From the NCBI GenBank assembly GCA_946965045.2, contig OX337239.1, positions 1,860,001 through 1,924,000 of the forward strand: DNA of 64,000 nucleotides, written 5' to 3'. Origin of the DNA: Epithemia pelagica (lineage: Eukaryota > Bacillariophyta > Bacillariophyceae > Surirellales > Surirellaceae). Shown here in pieces: positions 1 through 10,845 of this stretch. Every line of letters begins with the position of its first letter. Positions within the stretch are counted from its first letter, which is position 1. Under the pieces are notes generated by a model. It was not told where the DNA came from, did no database searches, and saw nothing but the letters and a program-made list of their open reading frames with translations. The position numbers and the translations under genes are program-made.

Positions 1-2
1 AC

Positions 3-1466
3 AACAACATTGACTTGAGCGATACCTCTTCTTCGTGCTTGTTGTTGATACTGCCAACGGCATCATTACCAGAATGCGCGACGGTGGGATATACCTTTGT
101 TTTCGTGTCCACAAACGATAAAGATGCTTCCATTACACGACTGGGTCAATCGCTTTGGTCCTACTTGATATCGGAACAATGTCCCAATGGGCCTGTGGCA
201 TTGGGACCTTTAGAATGGGAAAGTTTGCGCATTGAAGCGGGTCAACCACGATATGGATGGGAATATACTGGCCATGTTAATACGAAACAACAAGCACCGA
301 AAACCCTTGCACAAAAACGTTTCGAAAAAGAAACATCAGCGGTTGAAGCAGCAGATTCCCTTGCGTCATCGACCCTGACCAATACTCCTGCCATCGCCAC
401 GCCGGCTTCTCCATTGGAATTGTATCAATCCTCTCTAGTGTCATTGGACAAAGGTTGTTATATGGGCCAAGAGGGCGTTGCTTCTATTCTCAAAAATCCC
501 AAAGGACCCCCACGTACTTTGTACCAAGTCGTTTTTGACGATGACGTCAATGTCTACGACTATCAAACACGATCGGACAAGCAAGCACCGTCCTCCTTTT
601 TGGAAAATCAAACCCACTTGCCCCAACCGGGGGATACACTCTGTGTCTTGGGATCCAGTGAAAGCATTGTGGTCGGTACCGTAACGTCCGTGGCAGAACC
701 AGGATCGACGGGGGATTTTCGTCAAATTTTGGGTTTGGCCTTGATTAAACGTGCTCCCGCCATTTTGTCACAAATGCAAGCCCTGGATTTGAGCCTTCCC
801 GATCCCAGCGACGAAATGATGGCCTTGGGTGAAGGAATCTTGTTACCTCCCCCCAAAGATCCCTTGCATGGTCTCGAAGTGATTGTCCGCGGGAGTTTTG
901 CTGTGGGCAAATTACAATCCATTCCTTCTCGACGGGGATGGAACGAAAAGAGTAACATGTTTGTATTGACGGATCAGGAACGAGCTGCGGCCGAGGCAGC
1001 AGATACATATGGGGAAGAGGCTTATCCCGGAGAATCGACGGTAGATGTGACGCGTGTACCATTGTCCACTACACTGGACTCGTTCCGAACTCGTGGTACC
1101 AATCCTATTCCAACAAGCACATTGGACGAGTCGATTAATGAGGGAGAACAAGATCCTTGGGATACCTATGTTCAAGACGGCAAGGACGAAGCGGGCAAAT
1201 CCACCATGCATGAAATCCCAGCATTGGTTGAACCAGAATCATTATTGCAAAATGACCAAGAAGAGGACGAAAACACGGAAGCGGAACAAGAAGAAGACGA
1301 AGCGTTGGCTGAAGAGCTGAAACGTGCCGAAGAAGAAGCCAAGGCTGCTGCAGCGGAAGCTCAACGCAAAGCCGACAAAATGGCTATGTTGAAAAAACGT
1401 GCGGAACAAGCATTGGCGGCGCGAAAAAAGAAAAAGGAGGAGCAAAACCAACAAGAGAAGGACTAG
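3..1466 (+). CDS. YgfZ/IBA57/GcvT-like folate-binding protein (5' partial)
   Basis: The frame is open to the left edge of the window, so the N-terminus is missing; no ATG is visible before the domain. The signature K-G-C-Y-x-G-Q-E lies at about nt 450-475 and is the hallmark of the YgfZ/CAF17/IBA57 branch of the GcvT fold. Members help assemble or repair iron-sulfur proteins in mitochondria or plastids, using a tetrahydrofolate-type pocket. A beta-barrel-like C-terminal part follows. From about nt 1230 the protein ends in an acidic, then Glu/Ala/Lys-rich coiled-coil tail that is not typical of the family. The stop is TAG at 1464-1466. The family call is firm. The organelle cannot be decided because the presequence is outside the window. 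Confidence 0.82.
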   Translation, partial: NNIDLSDTSSSCLLLILPTASLPECATVGYTFVFVSTNDKDASITRLGQSLWSYLISEQCPNGPVALGPLEWESLRIEAGQPRYGWEYTGHVNTKQQAPKTLAQKRFEKETSAVEAADSLASSTLTNTPAIATPASPLELYQSSLVSLDKGCYMGQEGVASILKNPKGPPRTLYQVVFDDDVNVYDYQTRSDKQAPSSFLENQTHLPQPGDTLCVLGSSESIVVGTVTSVAEPGSTGDFRQILGLALIKRAPAILSQMQALDLSLPDPSDEMMALGEGILLPPPKDPLHGLEVIVRGSFAVGKLQSIPSRRGWNEKSNMFVLTDQERAAAEAADTYGEEAYPGESTVDVTRVPLSTTLDSFRTRGTNPIPTSTLDESINEGEQDPWDTYVQDGKDEAGKSTMHEIPALVEPESLLQNDQEEDENTEAEQEEDEALAEELKRAEEEAKAAAAEAQRKADKMAMLKKRAEQALAARKKKKEEQNQQEKD

Positions 1467-2220
1467 GTAACAACGCCAACATTGAAAACAAACAACAAAT
1501 CCCGCTGGCAGCATCAAACATTTCATTTTCACGATGACGACGCCTGCTCTCAATGAAAGGGATCCCGTTTGATTTTGATCACCAGTTGTAGTTGGAAAAG
1601 AGTTACCTCGACAATTTCTATCTACGACCCCGGAAAGATGGCCAGTTCTCAATCATCTGCAAATTTAGAATTCAATTCATGGTCCCCATCGCAATCTTGC
1701 TCAGATCGGCCGTTGTTAAGGGTATCGGACCTAAGATTTGGGGGTTTTAGCAAAAGCACCGACTATTCTACACCATAAAGCGGTCTTGGCGACGTAGGTT
1801 GAGGAACATTTTGTCGAAGGCTTGCTTTCATACGATGGCTTGCGATGACTCTGTAGCAATTTCGCAAGTTACCAAGTGAATCAGTGACAGTGGTATCGGT
1901 TTTGATGAGATTGTGGATTTTCCTCCGACACACCATGTCTCTCTGACAACAAATTACCGCAGCAGTTGATATCGTACGCCTCCGTTTGAACATAGAGACG
2001 TTATCTTTCACCCCATTGGCTTCCTTCCGAACATGGTCGACAAGATCTAAAAGGCATGAACCGTCATTTTTTCATACATGCTGCTGAATATGTGTTCGAG
2101 ATCACTGTAGTTTTTTAATCTTGCACCATAAATGACAACCACCCCGAATTTCCAGCAGAATCGCAAGCCTGTAGAAAAGAGAATAGAGTTTCTCTGATCA
2201 TTGTTGGGTAATGTCATTTA
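1467..2220. other. Intergenic, no gene seen
   Basis: This 750-bp gap lies between the convergent ends of the YgfZ-like gene and the ATP-grasp gene. It has only short frames without recognisable motifs, and no tRNA or repeat was found by eye. Confidence 0.5.
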
Positions 2221-4152
2221 TTATTCGACTTGAAACATGTCAGGCATCCATTCGACAATTTGTTGGTAGTCCTGATCCACTTGTTGGACATCGTCATGAA
2301 TCAACTGGACCCACCCGGCATCCGAGCGAATGTCCCGTGTAGGTTCAATGATTCTAGCGACTTTGCCCATCATGGCAGCATTGCTGTTGTTGTTCATGTC
2401 ATCGTCATCGTCGTCTGGTCGTGGTGGTTGAAAGGCTTGGTACAATTGTCCGCGGTAAAAACTGGGCAGCTGACTCATTTCCTCCATGTATCGGACCTGA
2501 CGCAAGACACCCTGTACATAGTTGACCAAGTGGACCATGCAACCATATCGACGGACAATGGGTTCGTCCGGATACATGTCCCACACCGAATCGCTTTGTC
2601 CTTCCTCGTTTTTGTTCTTGTCGTCGTCTTCCAACAAGGCGGCCAGAGTCATATCCAAAGCATTGTAACCAATGCATGCCATGACAATGGGAAGAAAATC
2701 CATATTGTGTTGTCGACAATTCACTTCTACCAAGACTGGACGTCGTTCGACCGTAGTGATGGAATCCTCTCCGTCCTCCGCCTCCTCCTCCTCGACCATG
2801 ATAACTTCGACATGACTCAATCCGTATCGAATCCCCAGGGCATCTAGTACGGGACGTACATAGTCTTGAATCAACGGCACGTCCACAGGTTCCATGATAG
2901 CATCCACCAATTGGGTTTGAAAGTAACAAAAGGGTGCACCATTGGCTGGTCGTTTGTCGTATTTCCAAATGGCAGCAATCTTGTGTTGTCCCTGTCGACT
3001 CACAATGTCCAAGGCATATTCCGTCCCTTGCAAATATTCTTGTACCAAGACGGAATCATGCATCTGTGGCGACGACGACGAGGTTTCGTTCGCTTCATCC
3101 CTTGCCCTCGTGCTACCAAAAACGGTCGTATTGGTAATGGCTCGAAAGGCCTGTTCCACCTCGGCATGGGTGTGACACAAGTACACGGATTCTGAGGCAA
3201 CACCCCGGACGGGTTTGATCACAACGCAGTGTTGTCCCTTCCCACGCTGGATGTTCTTCCACAGCACTTGACAAAATTCCCAGGCTTGATCCACGGTATG
3301 GCACAATTGTTGCTGGGCCGTCGCGACACGTCCCGCCGTCACCTCTTGAATGTGTTGATTCATGAGAAATTTGTGGCGTCGGGCCGACAAGACACTGGGT
3401 TCATCGTGGCATGTCACATTCAACAATTCTCGTAGTTGCTCGGCATTGTCCAATCCGGAATCGGATTCGCAATAAACGGCCTTGACGACCATCGACGCGA
3501 AAAACGGCAACTGTTGCAGCCATTCTCGTGCTTCCTGTTGGTTGCGGGGCATGCGCATGGCCTGCCATTGAGCCGCTTGTTCCGGTTCCGTCGCCAACAA
3601 GAAATTTCGCAAATAATCACTCAAGACGGGAACCACCACGGCACCCGCGTCCATGGCTTGTTCCATGAGATAAATACCATGATAGGGACAAAAGGCATCC
3701 ATGACAATCAGTACGGAACGCGAGGCTTGTTCTGCTGGTTGTGGCTCGAGAAAAGCTGCCATGGTTGTTGGGTCGTCGTCTTGATCATCGCGTTGTAAAA
3801 TCTGAGGAGATAGTTTCGCGGCCTCTGTAGAAAAGCCGTCGGAAGCAGTGTCCATGGCGGCATTTGTTCTTGGTCGGTTCATGTCATTTGGCTGGTTTTC
3901 ACCACCTCCACCGCGCAAGGCTGAACGTTGCAGCAACATCCAATGGGACAGTGGTCTTCGTTGTCGTGTAGTAGTGGAAGGATGTTGCGGCCATACGCCC
4001 CATGCATGAGCCGAACACAAGCTCGTGGCACTACTGTCATTTCCACACAAGGAAGCGAAAAGGGGATGCCACAGAAGGAGGAGCCAGAACACCACAGCCC
4101 GTGTCCTCCTTGTCTTAGTGTGGACCGAACCAAGGAATGGAATCATTACCAT
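2221..4152 (-). CDS. ATP-grasp domain protein with N-terminal signal sequence
   Basis: This is a 643-residue protein starting at the ATG at 4152-4150; the frame opens one codon earlier with GTG. The N-terminus is hydrophobic, consistent with a secretory or bipartite plastid signal. The central and C-terminal parts follow the ATP-grasp fold: a Lys-containing strand (CVVIKPVRG, about nt 3225-3200), a VQEYLQGTEYALD segment that binds metal and nucleotide, and a C-terminal VEVNCRQHN segment matching the metal-binding E...N motif. ATP-grasp enzymes of this shape ligate a carboxylate to an amine, as in carnosine-synthase-like or amino-acid ligases. The substrate cannot be inferred. Acidic low-complexity inserts break the domain. 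It is divergent from the MsrA gene, about 310 bp away, with a CT-dinucleotide run at about 4165-4184 between them. Confidence 0.75.
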   Translation of the reverse strand: MVMIPFLGSVHTKTRRTRAVVFWLLLLWHPLFASLCGNDSSATSLCSAHAWGVWPQHPSTTTRQRRPLSHWMLLQRSALRGGGGENQPNDMNRPRTNAAMDTASDGFSTEAAKLSPQILQRDDQDDDPTTMAAFLEPQPAEQASRSVLIVMDAFCPYHGIYLMEQAMDAGAVVVPVLSDYLRNFLLATEPEQAAQWQAMRMPRNQQEAREWLQQLPFFASMVVKAVYCESDSGLDNAEQLRELLNVTCHDEPSVLSARRHKFLMNQHIQEVTAGRVATAQQQLCHTVDQAWEFCQVLWKNIQRGKGQHCVVIKPVRGVASESVYLCHTHAEVEQAFRAITNTTVFGSTRARDEANETSSSSPQMHDSVLVQEYLQGTEYALDIVSRQGQHKIAAIWKYDKRPANGAPFCYFQTQLVDAIMEPVDVPLIQDYVRPVLDALGIRYGLSHVEVIMVEEEEAEDGEDSITTVERRPVLVEVNCRQHNMDFLPIVMACIGYNALDMTLAALLEDDDKNKNEEGQSDSVWDMYPDEPIVRRYGCMVHLVNYVQGVLRQVRYMEEMSQLPSFYRGQLYQAFQPPRPDDDDDDMNNNSNAAMMGKVARIIEPTRDIRSDAGWVQLIHDDVQQVDQDYQQIVEWMPDMFQVE

Positions 4153-4461
4153 CACGTTTGTCGTCTCTCTCTCTCTCTCTCTCTGGTTTGTGCCGATCCA
4201 GAATGCAACGATCCAATCGGATTCTATTCCTCTTTATGATATGTGATGGATATCTTGTGCTGTTCTCTGTTTCAATTCTCTCACGGTCGGAGGCAGCGAC
4301 GCCAAGCGGTACGTCATTGTGGGGACGACTTGCTTCCGAGTTGGATCGGGATGTGACGTAAGACGGACAGACTGTGAAGCTGGTCGGCTGACGGACGGAC
4401 GGCCTTCGATGGACACGTCATCCATCGGATGCAACTTTCTTTACACCGAAGAAGCCCAACC

Positions 4462-5401
4462 ATGATGGCGGCGTGTCGGTGGTTGACCTCCGCCGCTGCG
4501 ACAACAGTACTAGCTTCAGTGGCTCTACTACTACTAGGAGGAGGAGGTTGTGGAACAGAAGTAACTGCCTTTGGTGTTACGAGGAAAATGTCGTCCTGGC
4601 CCATTGCGGATCGGCTGGAATCATCCTCGCGATGCGTCCTGCCGCCCTCCTGGACGACGAGTACGAGTACTACGACTTTGGCGTCCACGACAACACCGTG
4701 TCCCGAAATCTCCTGGCAACCGTCCATGCCGGGCAATGAAGTAGCGTGTCTCGCCTGTGGATGATTTTGGCACCCCCAACTCCAACTTTCCCAGGTACGC
4801 GCCGTCCACCAGGTCTCGTGGAACTACACACAATTCGTGTAGTCCCAAGGCAGAAAGAGGTTTCTCATTTGTTGGTCTCAATTTTGCTCTGCTGCTCCGG
4901 ATGATTCTTGTTTTATGCTTGGTTTCACATGTGGAACAATTGTGCAATCCATTGAACCTGGACCATCATTGCCATGCTATACCATTCTCCTGTCGCGTTC
5001 TCTCTACTCTACTCTAGAGGGACGGAGTTGTGGGGTGCATTGTGGGATACAGTGGCGGCGTGGCTCCCAATCCCACGTATCACAACATTCAAGATTATAC
5101 CGAAGCCTTGTGGATTGAATACCATCCAGATCGTATTTCGTATACCGAATTGTTGGAGGAGGTGTTGGACTACCCCTTTTATCCGCAAACGACGCAATAT
5201 CGATCGGCCATTTTTCCTCTATCGTCCCAGCAACAGGATGAAGCTCGAGCCTTTGTGGACCAATTGCAACAGTCTCATGCCGACAAGAAGGTGTACGTCG
5301 ATGTGGAACCGGCCACAGGCACGGCATTTTATCGAGCCGAAGACTATCATCAACATTTTTTGGCCAAACAACAAAGCAGTCGAACCCTGAAACCCTGGTA
5401 A
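4462..5401 (+). CDS. msrA: Peptide methionine sulfoxide reductase A, probable selenoprotein (two exons)
   Basis: MsrA reduces methionine-S-sulfoxide in proteins. Exon 1 is 4462-4794, the intron 4795-5017 (GT...AG, phase 0) and exon 2 5018-5401, giving 238 residues. The family's catalytic motif is G-C-F-W. Here the frame reads A-C-G, TGA (4762-4764), F-W-H-P-Q, so the catalytic Cys position is encoded by UGA. The frame continues open to the splice site, and exon 2 resumes with the expected D-G-V-V-x-C-x-V-G-Y-x-G-G and T-Q-Y-R-S-A motifs. Selenocysteine at this position is known in some algal MsrA proteins. The N-terminus has a hydrophobic signal followed by V-T-A/F-G-V, resembling the diatom plastid signal-cleavage motif with Phe at +1. 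Plain translation would truncate the protein just before its active residue. Alternative: a Cys TGT/TGC to TGA nonsense mutation. Confidence 0.83.
4795..5017 (+). other. Intron of msrA
   Basis: The donor is CAG/GTACGC at 4794-4800 and the acceptor CTCTAG at 5012-5017. Removing 223 bp joins the N-terminal catalytic segment in phase 0 to the VVGCIVGYSGG segment. Confidence 0.75.
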
Positions 5402-5450
5402 CAACGAGAACTGCTGGCAGGCAGCAGAGCCGAGGACAGTGAATGCACCC

Positions 5451-5550
5451 TACTGTGACAACAAAAAGCATGGCGTGCATGACGAATGGACGGATGGTCC
5501 ATTCTGAACCAGCGTCCATGCTGTTGTGTTGGAGCGATGGAGTCACAAAC
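5451..5550 (+). promoter_or_regulatory. Candidate SECIS-like hairpin in msrA 3' UTR
   Basis: About 50 nt after the msrA stop the RNA can fold into a long interrupted stem: TGTGAC (5454-5459) with GTCACA (5542-5547), ACAAC (5458-5462) with GTTGT (5523-5527), and AGCATGG (5467-5473) with CCATGCT (5516-5522). Near the tip ATGA (5479-5482) faces TGAA (5505-5508) across the 8-bp helix GAATGGAC/GTCCATTC. An AUGA/UGA pair is the core of eukaryotic SECIS elements. The apical loop is only 5 nt and lacks the usual AA, and helix II is short, so this is a candidate only. Confidence 0.35.
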
Positions 5551-6023
5551 TACCTAGGTACATTGTCTCTAGGCCGAAGTGCCAATTGCCAATACCACGA
5601 ATCTATTCTTTCCATAAAAAGAGACTAGCTAGCAATGATAGCTCGGCTCCAATACCTCGCAGTCGCACGTTGCATGCGGGATTTCACTACTCTCTCTGAA
5701 TTTGTTTGTACAACTGTAGGATTTTCAGTACTCTCACGAACCAGCCGCGCCCGCTCGCGCGCGCGCACGTCTTTGATTTCGAGTTTGAGATTGGCTTTGA
5801 GTTTTTCACGGCTCTGCCACCACCACCATTGTTGTTGTTGTGGTGTCTCCAAGTCGAGAAAAAGACCGCCGAAAAAATAACATCTCAAGAGATCAACCAA
5901 CTAATAGAAGACCCAAGAGAGAGAGCGCCCTTGCAAACTCCTCCTTCAGGATCGTGTCGTGCCATAAACAACAGTCTCGAACCATTCAACACAACAAGAG
6001 AGCGTTCTCCACACACCAAGAGT
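5551..6023. other. Intergenic/5' leader region
   Basis: This is the gap between msrA and the HEAT-repeat gene. It holds a GC-alternating run (about 5751-5767) and purine-rich stretches close to the next start. No gene was seen. Confidence 0.45.
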
Positions 6024-9000
6024 ATGGAAGCCGGGGAAGGATTGCCGGATCCGGAGGAGGCCGTCCGATTTGAAGATTTGACTGTGGACGATGATTTGCC
6101 CATTCTGGAACGCATTGTCCGCTATACACAATCCCAAATTGCCCTGCAACGACTGGTTCATGTCAAAATGTTGGGAGAAACGGCGGAGTTGGCAGGGTAA
6201 GGTCCTGGATTCTGTTGTTGTGGTTGTGGTTGTCGTTGCAGCCGAGAAAAAAGGCAGTCCTCTCTCTCATGCTTGCTTTGCGCCATCTTTATGCGTTTTG
6301 CTTTATGGTCTGTTGATTTATTGTCGTTTTCTCTTTTCTTTCGTTTCGTTTCGTTTTTTGGATTGGATCAATGATAGGATTGTGGATACCCAAGAAGTGA
6401 TTGTTCCATTACTGAGTGGTTTGTTGACCGATGCCGAATCGGTGATTCGTCAACATTTGGCCGCGCAATTGTTGACCATTTCCATTGTGTGCATGTTGGA
6501 TCCGGCACACAATCAGCCTCCTCCCAGTTACACAGCGTCCAACAACCACCACAAATCGAGCAATAGTACGACCAACCATCCAGAAGGCTTGTTGCAAGCC
6601 AGTGAGTGGCGCGATCATCCGGAATGGCCCAAGGTGTACGATGCCAATGGCTATGCCTTGGTGGCGGAAATATTGACGGGTCAAGTGTTACGACAATTGA
6701 TTCGCGATGTAGATGTCGATGTGCGACGAGCCGCGGCCGATGCCTTGACGGGATTGGCCTTGCAATTGCGATTGGAAGATTTGGGAAGTGTCATTTTGCC
6801 CGTTCCCTTGCAATTGGCGGCCGATCACAAGGCCACCACCACGGCGGCCTCCAATCCCACGACAACGGCCGTCAAAAAATCCGAAGCCGAACAACAAGCG
6901 GAAGAATGGCGCATGACCAGTGCCAATTTGTTGGCGGAATTGGGAGGGGCGGTCGCCGAACAAGCCCATTTGGTGGCAGCCGCGGCGCACGCCCAAACGA
7001 ATCACAATCACACGACGGAACCGACGGAGGATCATTCCGCCACTGCCACGACATGGGGATCGACGCAATTGGTACCCGCCATTTTGGAATTTACCGCCGA
7101 TGCCTCCTTTCGAGTCCGTCGGGCGGCCGCTCAAGCCTTGCCGCGGATTTTGGGGGCCGCACCCGTCGATACAGTGTTGCAGCAATTGTTGCCGGCCTTT
7201 GAACAATTGAGTCGCGATGAATTGTACCGAGTTCGGAAATCGACGGGGGAATGTTTGGTGGACATGTCTCGGAGTTTGGTCATTTTGGCCTCCACTTCGT
7301 CGGCCTCCTCCAAAAAGTTGCTCTTGGAAGCCCGACGGTCGATTTTAATTCCCATTGCCGATCGATTGATTCAAGACGAACACAAAATGGTACGACAGGG
7401 CATGATGCAATTTCTCGGACCCTTTATGGCCTCGTTTTATCCCTTTTTTCATTCCACCTTGGACACCACCTTACCGGCCAAATCGGAATCGGATGGGAGC
7501 AATCACATGGGCATTGTCGCTCAATTCTTTCCGCATGCGACCAGTATGGTGTCGCGATTGAATTCCAGTCAAAATGCCGTCACCACAGCACCCACACCCG
7601 TCTTGATTGATCCGGTCTTGTACGATGGTCGTGTGGAATTGGAACGGTTACAGCAAAGTTTGCCGCTGTTTTTACAAGCCTCGCGACAATCGGCTCATGC
7701 CCTGCGAGCGGTTCGATTGCATCGTCACGAACAGGCTCCACCAGTCAAGGATTTGGAAGCCATTGTCAATGGATTGCTCGATTACTTTGCCGCCCTGGCC
7801 ATTGTCCAGACGGGCGATGAAAACACCGATGCCGAAATGAGAGTTTATTGCGCCTACAGTTTTCCAGCCGTCGTGCTCTTGTTGGGGGCCGAAAATTGGA
7901 TGGGTGCCCTCAAAACTTGCTTTTTGACCTTGTTGAATCCGAGTTATGCCGAAGAAGATGATGACGACGAGGAAGAAGTGGATGAAGATGGCAACCCCAT
8001 TGAGGATGGTGGAGCTGTTCCCAAGACACGAACGGCCGCCTCGGATCCACCCCTTCCCGTCAAGCGGTGTTTGGCCAGTTCGCTCCATACGGTGGCGCAC
8101 ATTTTGGGACCCGAAATTGCCGTGGCGGATATCTTGCCCGTGTTTACGGATTACTTTTTGCGAGATTCCGACGAAGCCGTGCGACTCAATATTATTCGAG
8201 GATTTCCCACCTTTTTGGGTATTTTGCCGACGACGCAGCATCGGACCGATTTGGTTTTGGCCTGGAGCCGTGTCATGCATGGCGAAGATTGTTTGGGAGC
8301 CAAGAAACGCTCGGCCACCAATCCGTTGGTCTTGAATTGGCGCCAACGCGATTACTTGGCCCGGAGTTTGCCGGATTTGCTTCCCCTCTTGCCACCCGAA
8401 TTGATTCATGCCCATATTTGGCCCATTTGTCAACAATTGCTCTTTGATTCCGTCAGTCTCATTCGAGATGATGTCCTATGGACCATTCCCATGATGTTCA
8501 AAGTGTACACGCCAGATACCATTGCGACAAAGTGGACTGGGGGAGCCAACGCGGGCGGCAACGCCAAGAAAAAGTCTTCTCTCATGTCCTCCTCCAACTT
8601 CTCCTCCAAGACGGCCGTTTTGGAAATTGTCACATGGTTTAAGGAACAAGTACTGAAACTTGGGGCTCCAACAAGCAACAATGGCAACAACAACAACAAC
8701 AACAGCGCAGCCAATAGTAGCAGTGCTCAGGCACTGCGTAAATCTGTCTCGTCCATGAGTACTGGTGGTTCCAATGTGGCCAACTTTTGTGATCGTCAAT
8801 TGTTTTGTCGCTTGTGTGGGACCATTGGATTGTCCTTGCGGTTAAACGAAGAAATTCGAGCCAGTGGCAAAAAGGATCTGGCGGCAGCCTTGGGGGAATC
8901 CTTTGCCAGTCTCTTTTTCGGAAACTCCACATCACCGATTGAAGAACCACCCCTGGAATTGCCATATCAAAAGTTAACCTCCAGCGAACACAAGCATTTG

Positions 9001-10299
9001 AAAAAGATTTTGGAAGAGCATTTGTTGCCGCTGGCCTTGGTAATGAAGGATGATCGGATTCGCAATGTTCGTGTCACCTTGTTAAAAGTGTTGCAAATCT
9101 TGCCGACGGATCTACGAGAATCGTCCATGGTACAAGCCGTATTGCAACCTTTGCACGAAGAAGTCTTGACTTGGGAATCCTTTGGTGGAGAAGATGAACC
9201 ACCGTTGGGACCACCACCGCCTCCACCTGTACCTCCTCCCCGACCCTCGACAGCGGCCACAGCGACGGCCACTCAGGAGGTCCCTCCGTCCCAAGATTCT
9301 AACAAAAAGAGCCGACGGTCGAAACGGGAAAAAGAAGGACGCAGTTCGTCTTCTGGACCGGTCGACATGGATGACGTGGAAGACGAGGAAGATGGCAATG
9401 CTGGCAATGACGAGGACCGAGGAGCATCCAATGAAGAGTTGGAGGCTCGCCGAAGGCGATCCAGTTCGAGGAAAACACGCAAAAAGGATGAGGACGAAGG
9501 AGATGCTCCTCCTGACACGGAACCGTCGGGTGCCAAGGGTTTGGATGCTTTCATATCGGAGGCCGATGCGGCGCAGAGCAAGGATCGACGCAAGCAAATG
9601 AAACGGACCAAGAGTGGAAGAAGCCATTCGAGTAAAGGAAACAAGAGCAGCAAGAGTGTTTCGTCGTTACCATCAAAAAAATCTTCTTCCAAAAGCTCCA
9701 AGAAGCCGACGACGCAAACTGTCATGGAAGAAGGATCAGCACAAGCACATGAACTGAACGATGAAACTGGTTGGAAGACGGTCATCTTTGAAGATGGTCC
9801 CATTGGCTTACAACTGGAACCCACTGCCGATGACACGGCCTGCCGAGTTTACGGCTTTTTGGAAACGGGCAGTGCTCGAAAATCTGGTAAAATTCAATTG
9901 GGAGACGTGATCTGTAAGGTCAATGATGTAAAGGTTCATTCTTACGATGAGACGGTGGACTTGTTGAAACGTGGCGGACGTCGTGCCGTAACGTTCCGAC
10001 CAGGAACGGCCACGGACAGTCAGCCGGGAGGTGGTAGCGATGGAGGCGAAGACATTGGAATGGAAGACCAGGGTACTGGCGGTGAAGAGGGTCTTGGTCT
10101 GAGCGATTCGGATGATGCAGCTGCTGCGGCTGCCACTTCGGCAACGCGAAAATCAAAAAAGAAATCCTCGTCCGCTACCAGCAGTGGGACGAGCAGTAAG
10201 AAAAAGACAAGCTCTTCGTCGTCCTCTGCTGCAGTAGGAACTTCCTCATCGTCATCAAAGGTGGTCAAGGCCAAAAAGAAGAAAAAGAGCACAGATTAA
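6024..10299 (+). CDS. HEAT-repeat phosphatase-regulator-like protein with C-terminal PDZ domain
   Basis: Exons are 6024-6196 and 6378-10299. The 181-bp intron (GTAAGG...ATAG, phase 2) lets the reading continue cleanly and gives 1364 residues. The first ~1000 residues are alpha-helical HEAT repeats, with recurring units of the type V-R-R-A-A-A-x-A-L, resembling PP2A-A or PP4R1 scaffold subunits that hold phosphatase catalytic subunits. Acidic and poly-Asn/Gly inserts separate the repeats. Residues about 1030-1180 form a proline-rich, then charged Ser/Lys-rich linker. A PDZ domain follows at nt about 9775-10005 (ending A-V-T-F-R-P), then a Lys/Ser tail. The HEAT-PDZ combination suggests a scaffold that recruits a membrane or C-terminal-peptide partner, which is inference. 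The exact phosphatase class is unproven. Confidence 0.75.
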
Positions 10300-10845
10300 T
10301 GTTCTTTCTATCGATCTATGTATTATGCTCCGCTGCTAATTTAAGTAGACTGTAACGTTTGCATTGTTTTCGAGACACTATGAGTTCCTAGAAATTATGA
10401 GAAACCGAAGTGCAGCGCACCCCCAATGAAACGTGCTGTTCTGGTCTCGAGGAGAACAAGCAAGAGTTTTTTCCCGGTGGATCCATCCCTCTATCATGGC
10501 ATGAATGGTCGTGAACTGTTCAGGCGCTGATATCAAGGGAGTCGACGGCAGTACCATGCTTTCTTTTCCATGGACCAAAGTGTCGCACAAGAATCATCTT
10601 TCCATCCGAATCCAACGATAGTGTTTCACAAGAACAATTTCTTAATCTCCAAATAAAAAACATTCTTGTGAGACACCATCGTTGATTCGGAAGGCCAACT
10701 TGTGGTTGGACAACTCACATGGATCTCAACCGAGAGTGTTTTTCGTGCCTCTGCTGGTTCTCCTTGTCCAAGTACAATGACAGAACAGAATTGGTTTAGG
10801 TTCTCCAAAGTCTAGGATACACCAAACACCAATTCGGTTCTGCTA
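10300..10845. other. Intergenic with an imperfect inverted repeat
   Basis: No gene was recognised. Arms at about 10602-10634 and 10663-10694 are nearly complementary (20 of 22 bases in the core 10613-10634/10663-10684) around an AT-rich loop. Confidence 0.5.

Noticed and set aside
2230-2847. 205-codon + strand frame within the ATP-grasp gene
   Set aside because: Antisense shadow of the ATP-grasp coding sequence with no motif.
4429-4764. Stand-alone ORF ending at TGA 4764
   Set aside because: The frame after TGA holds the MsrA active-site residues and a matching splice; the TGA is within the gene.
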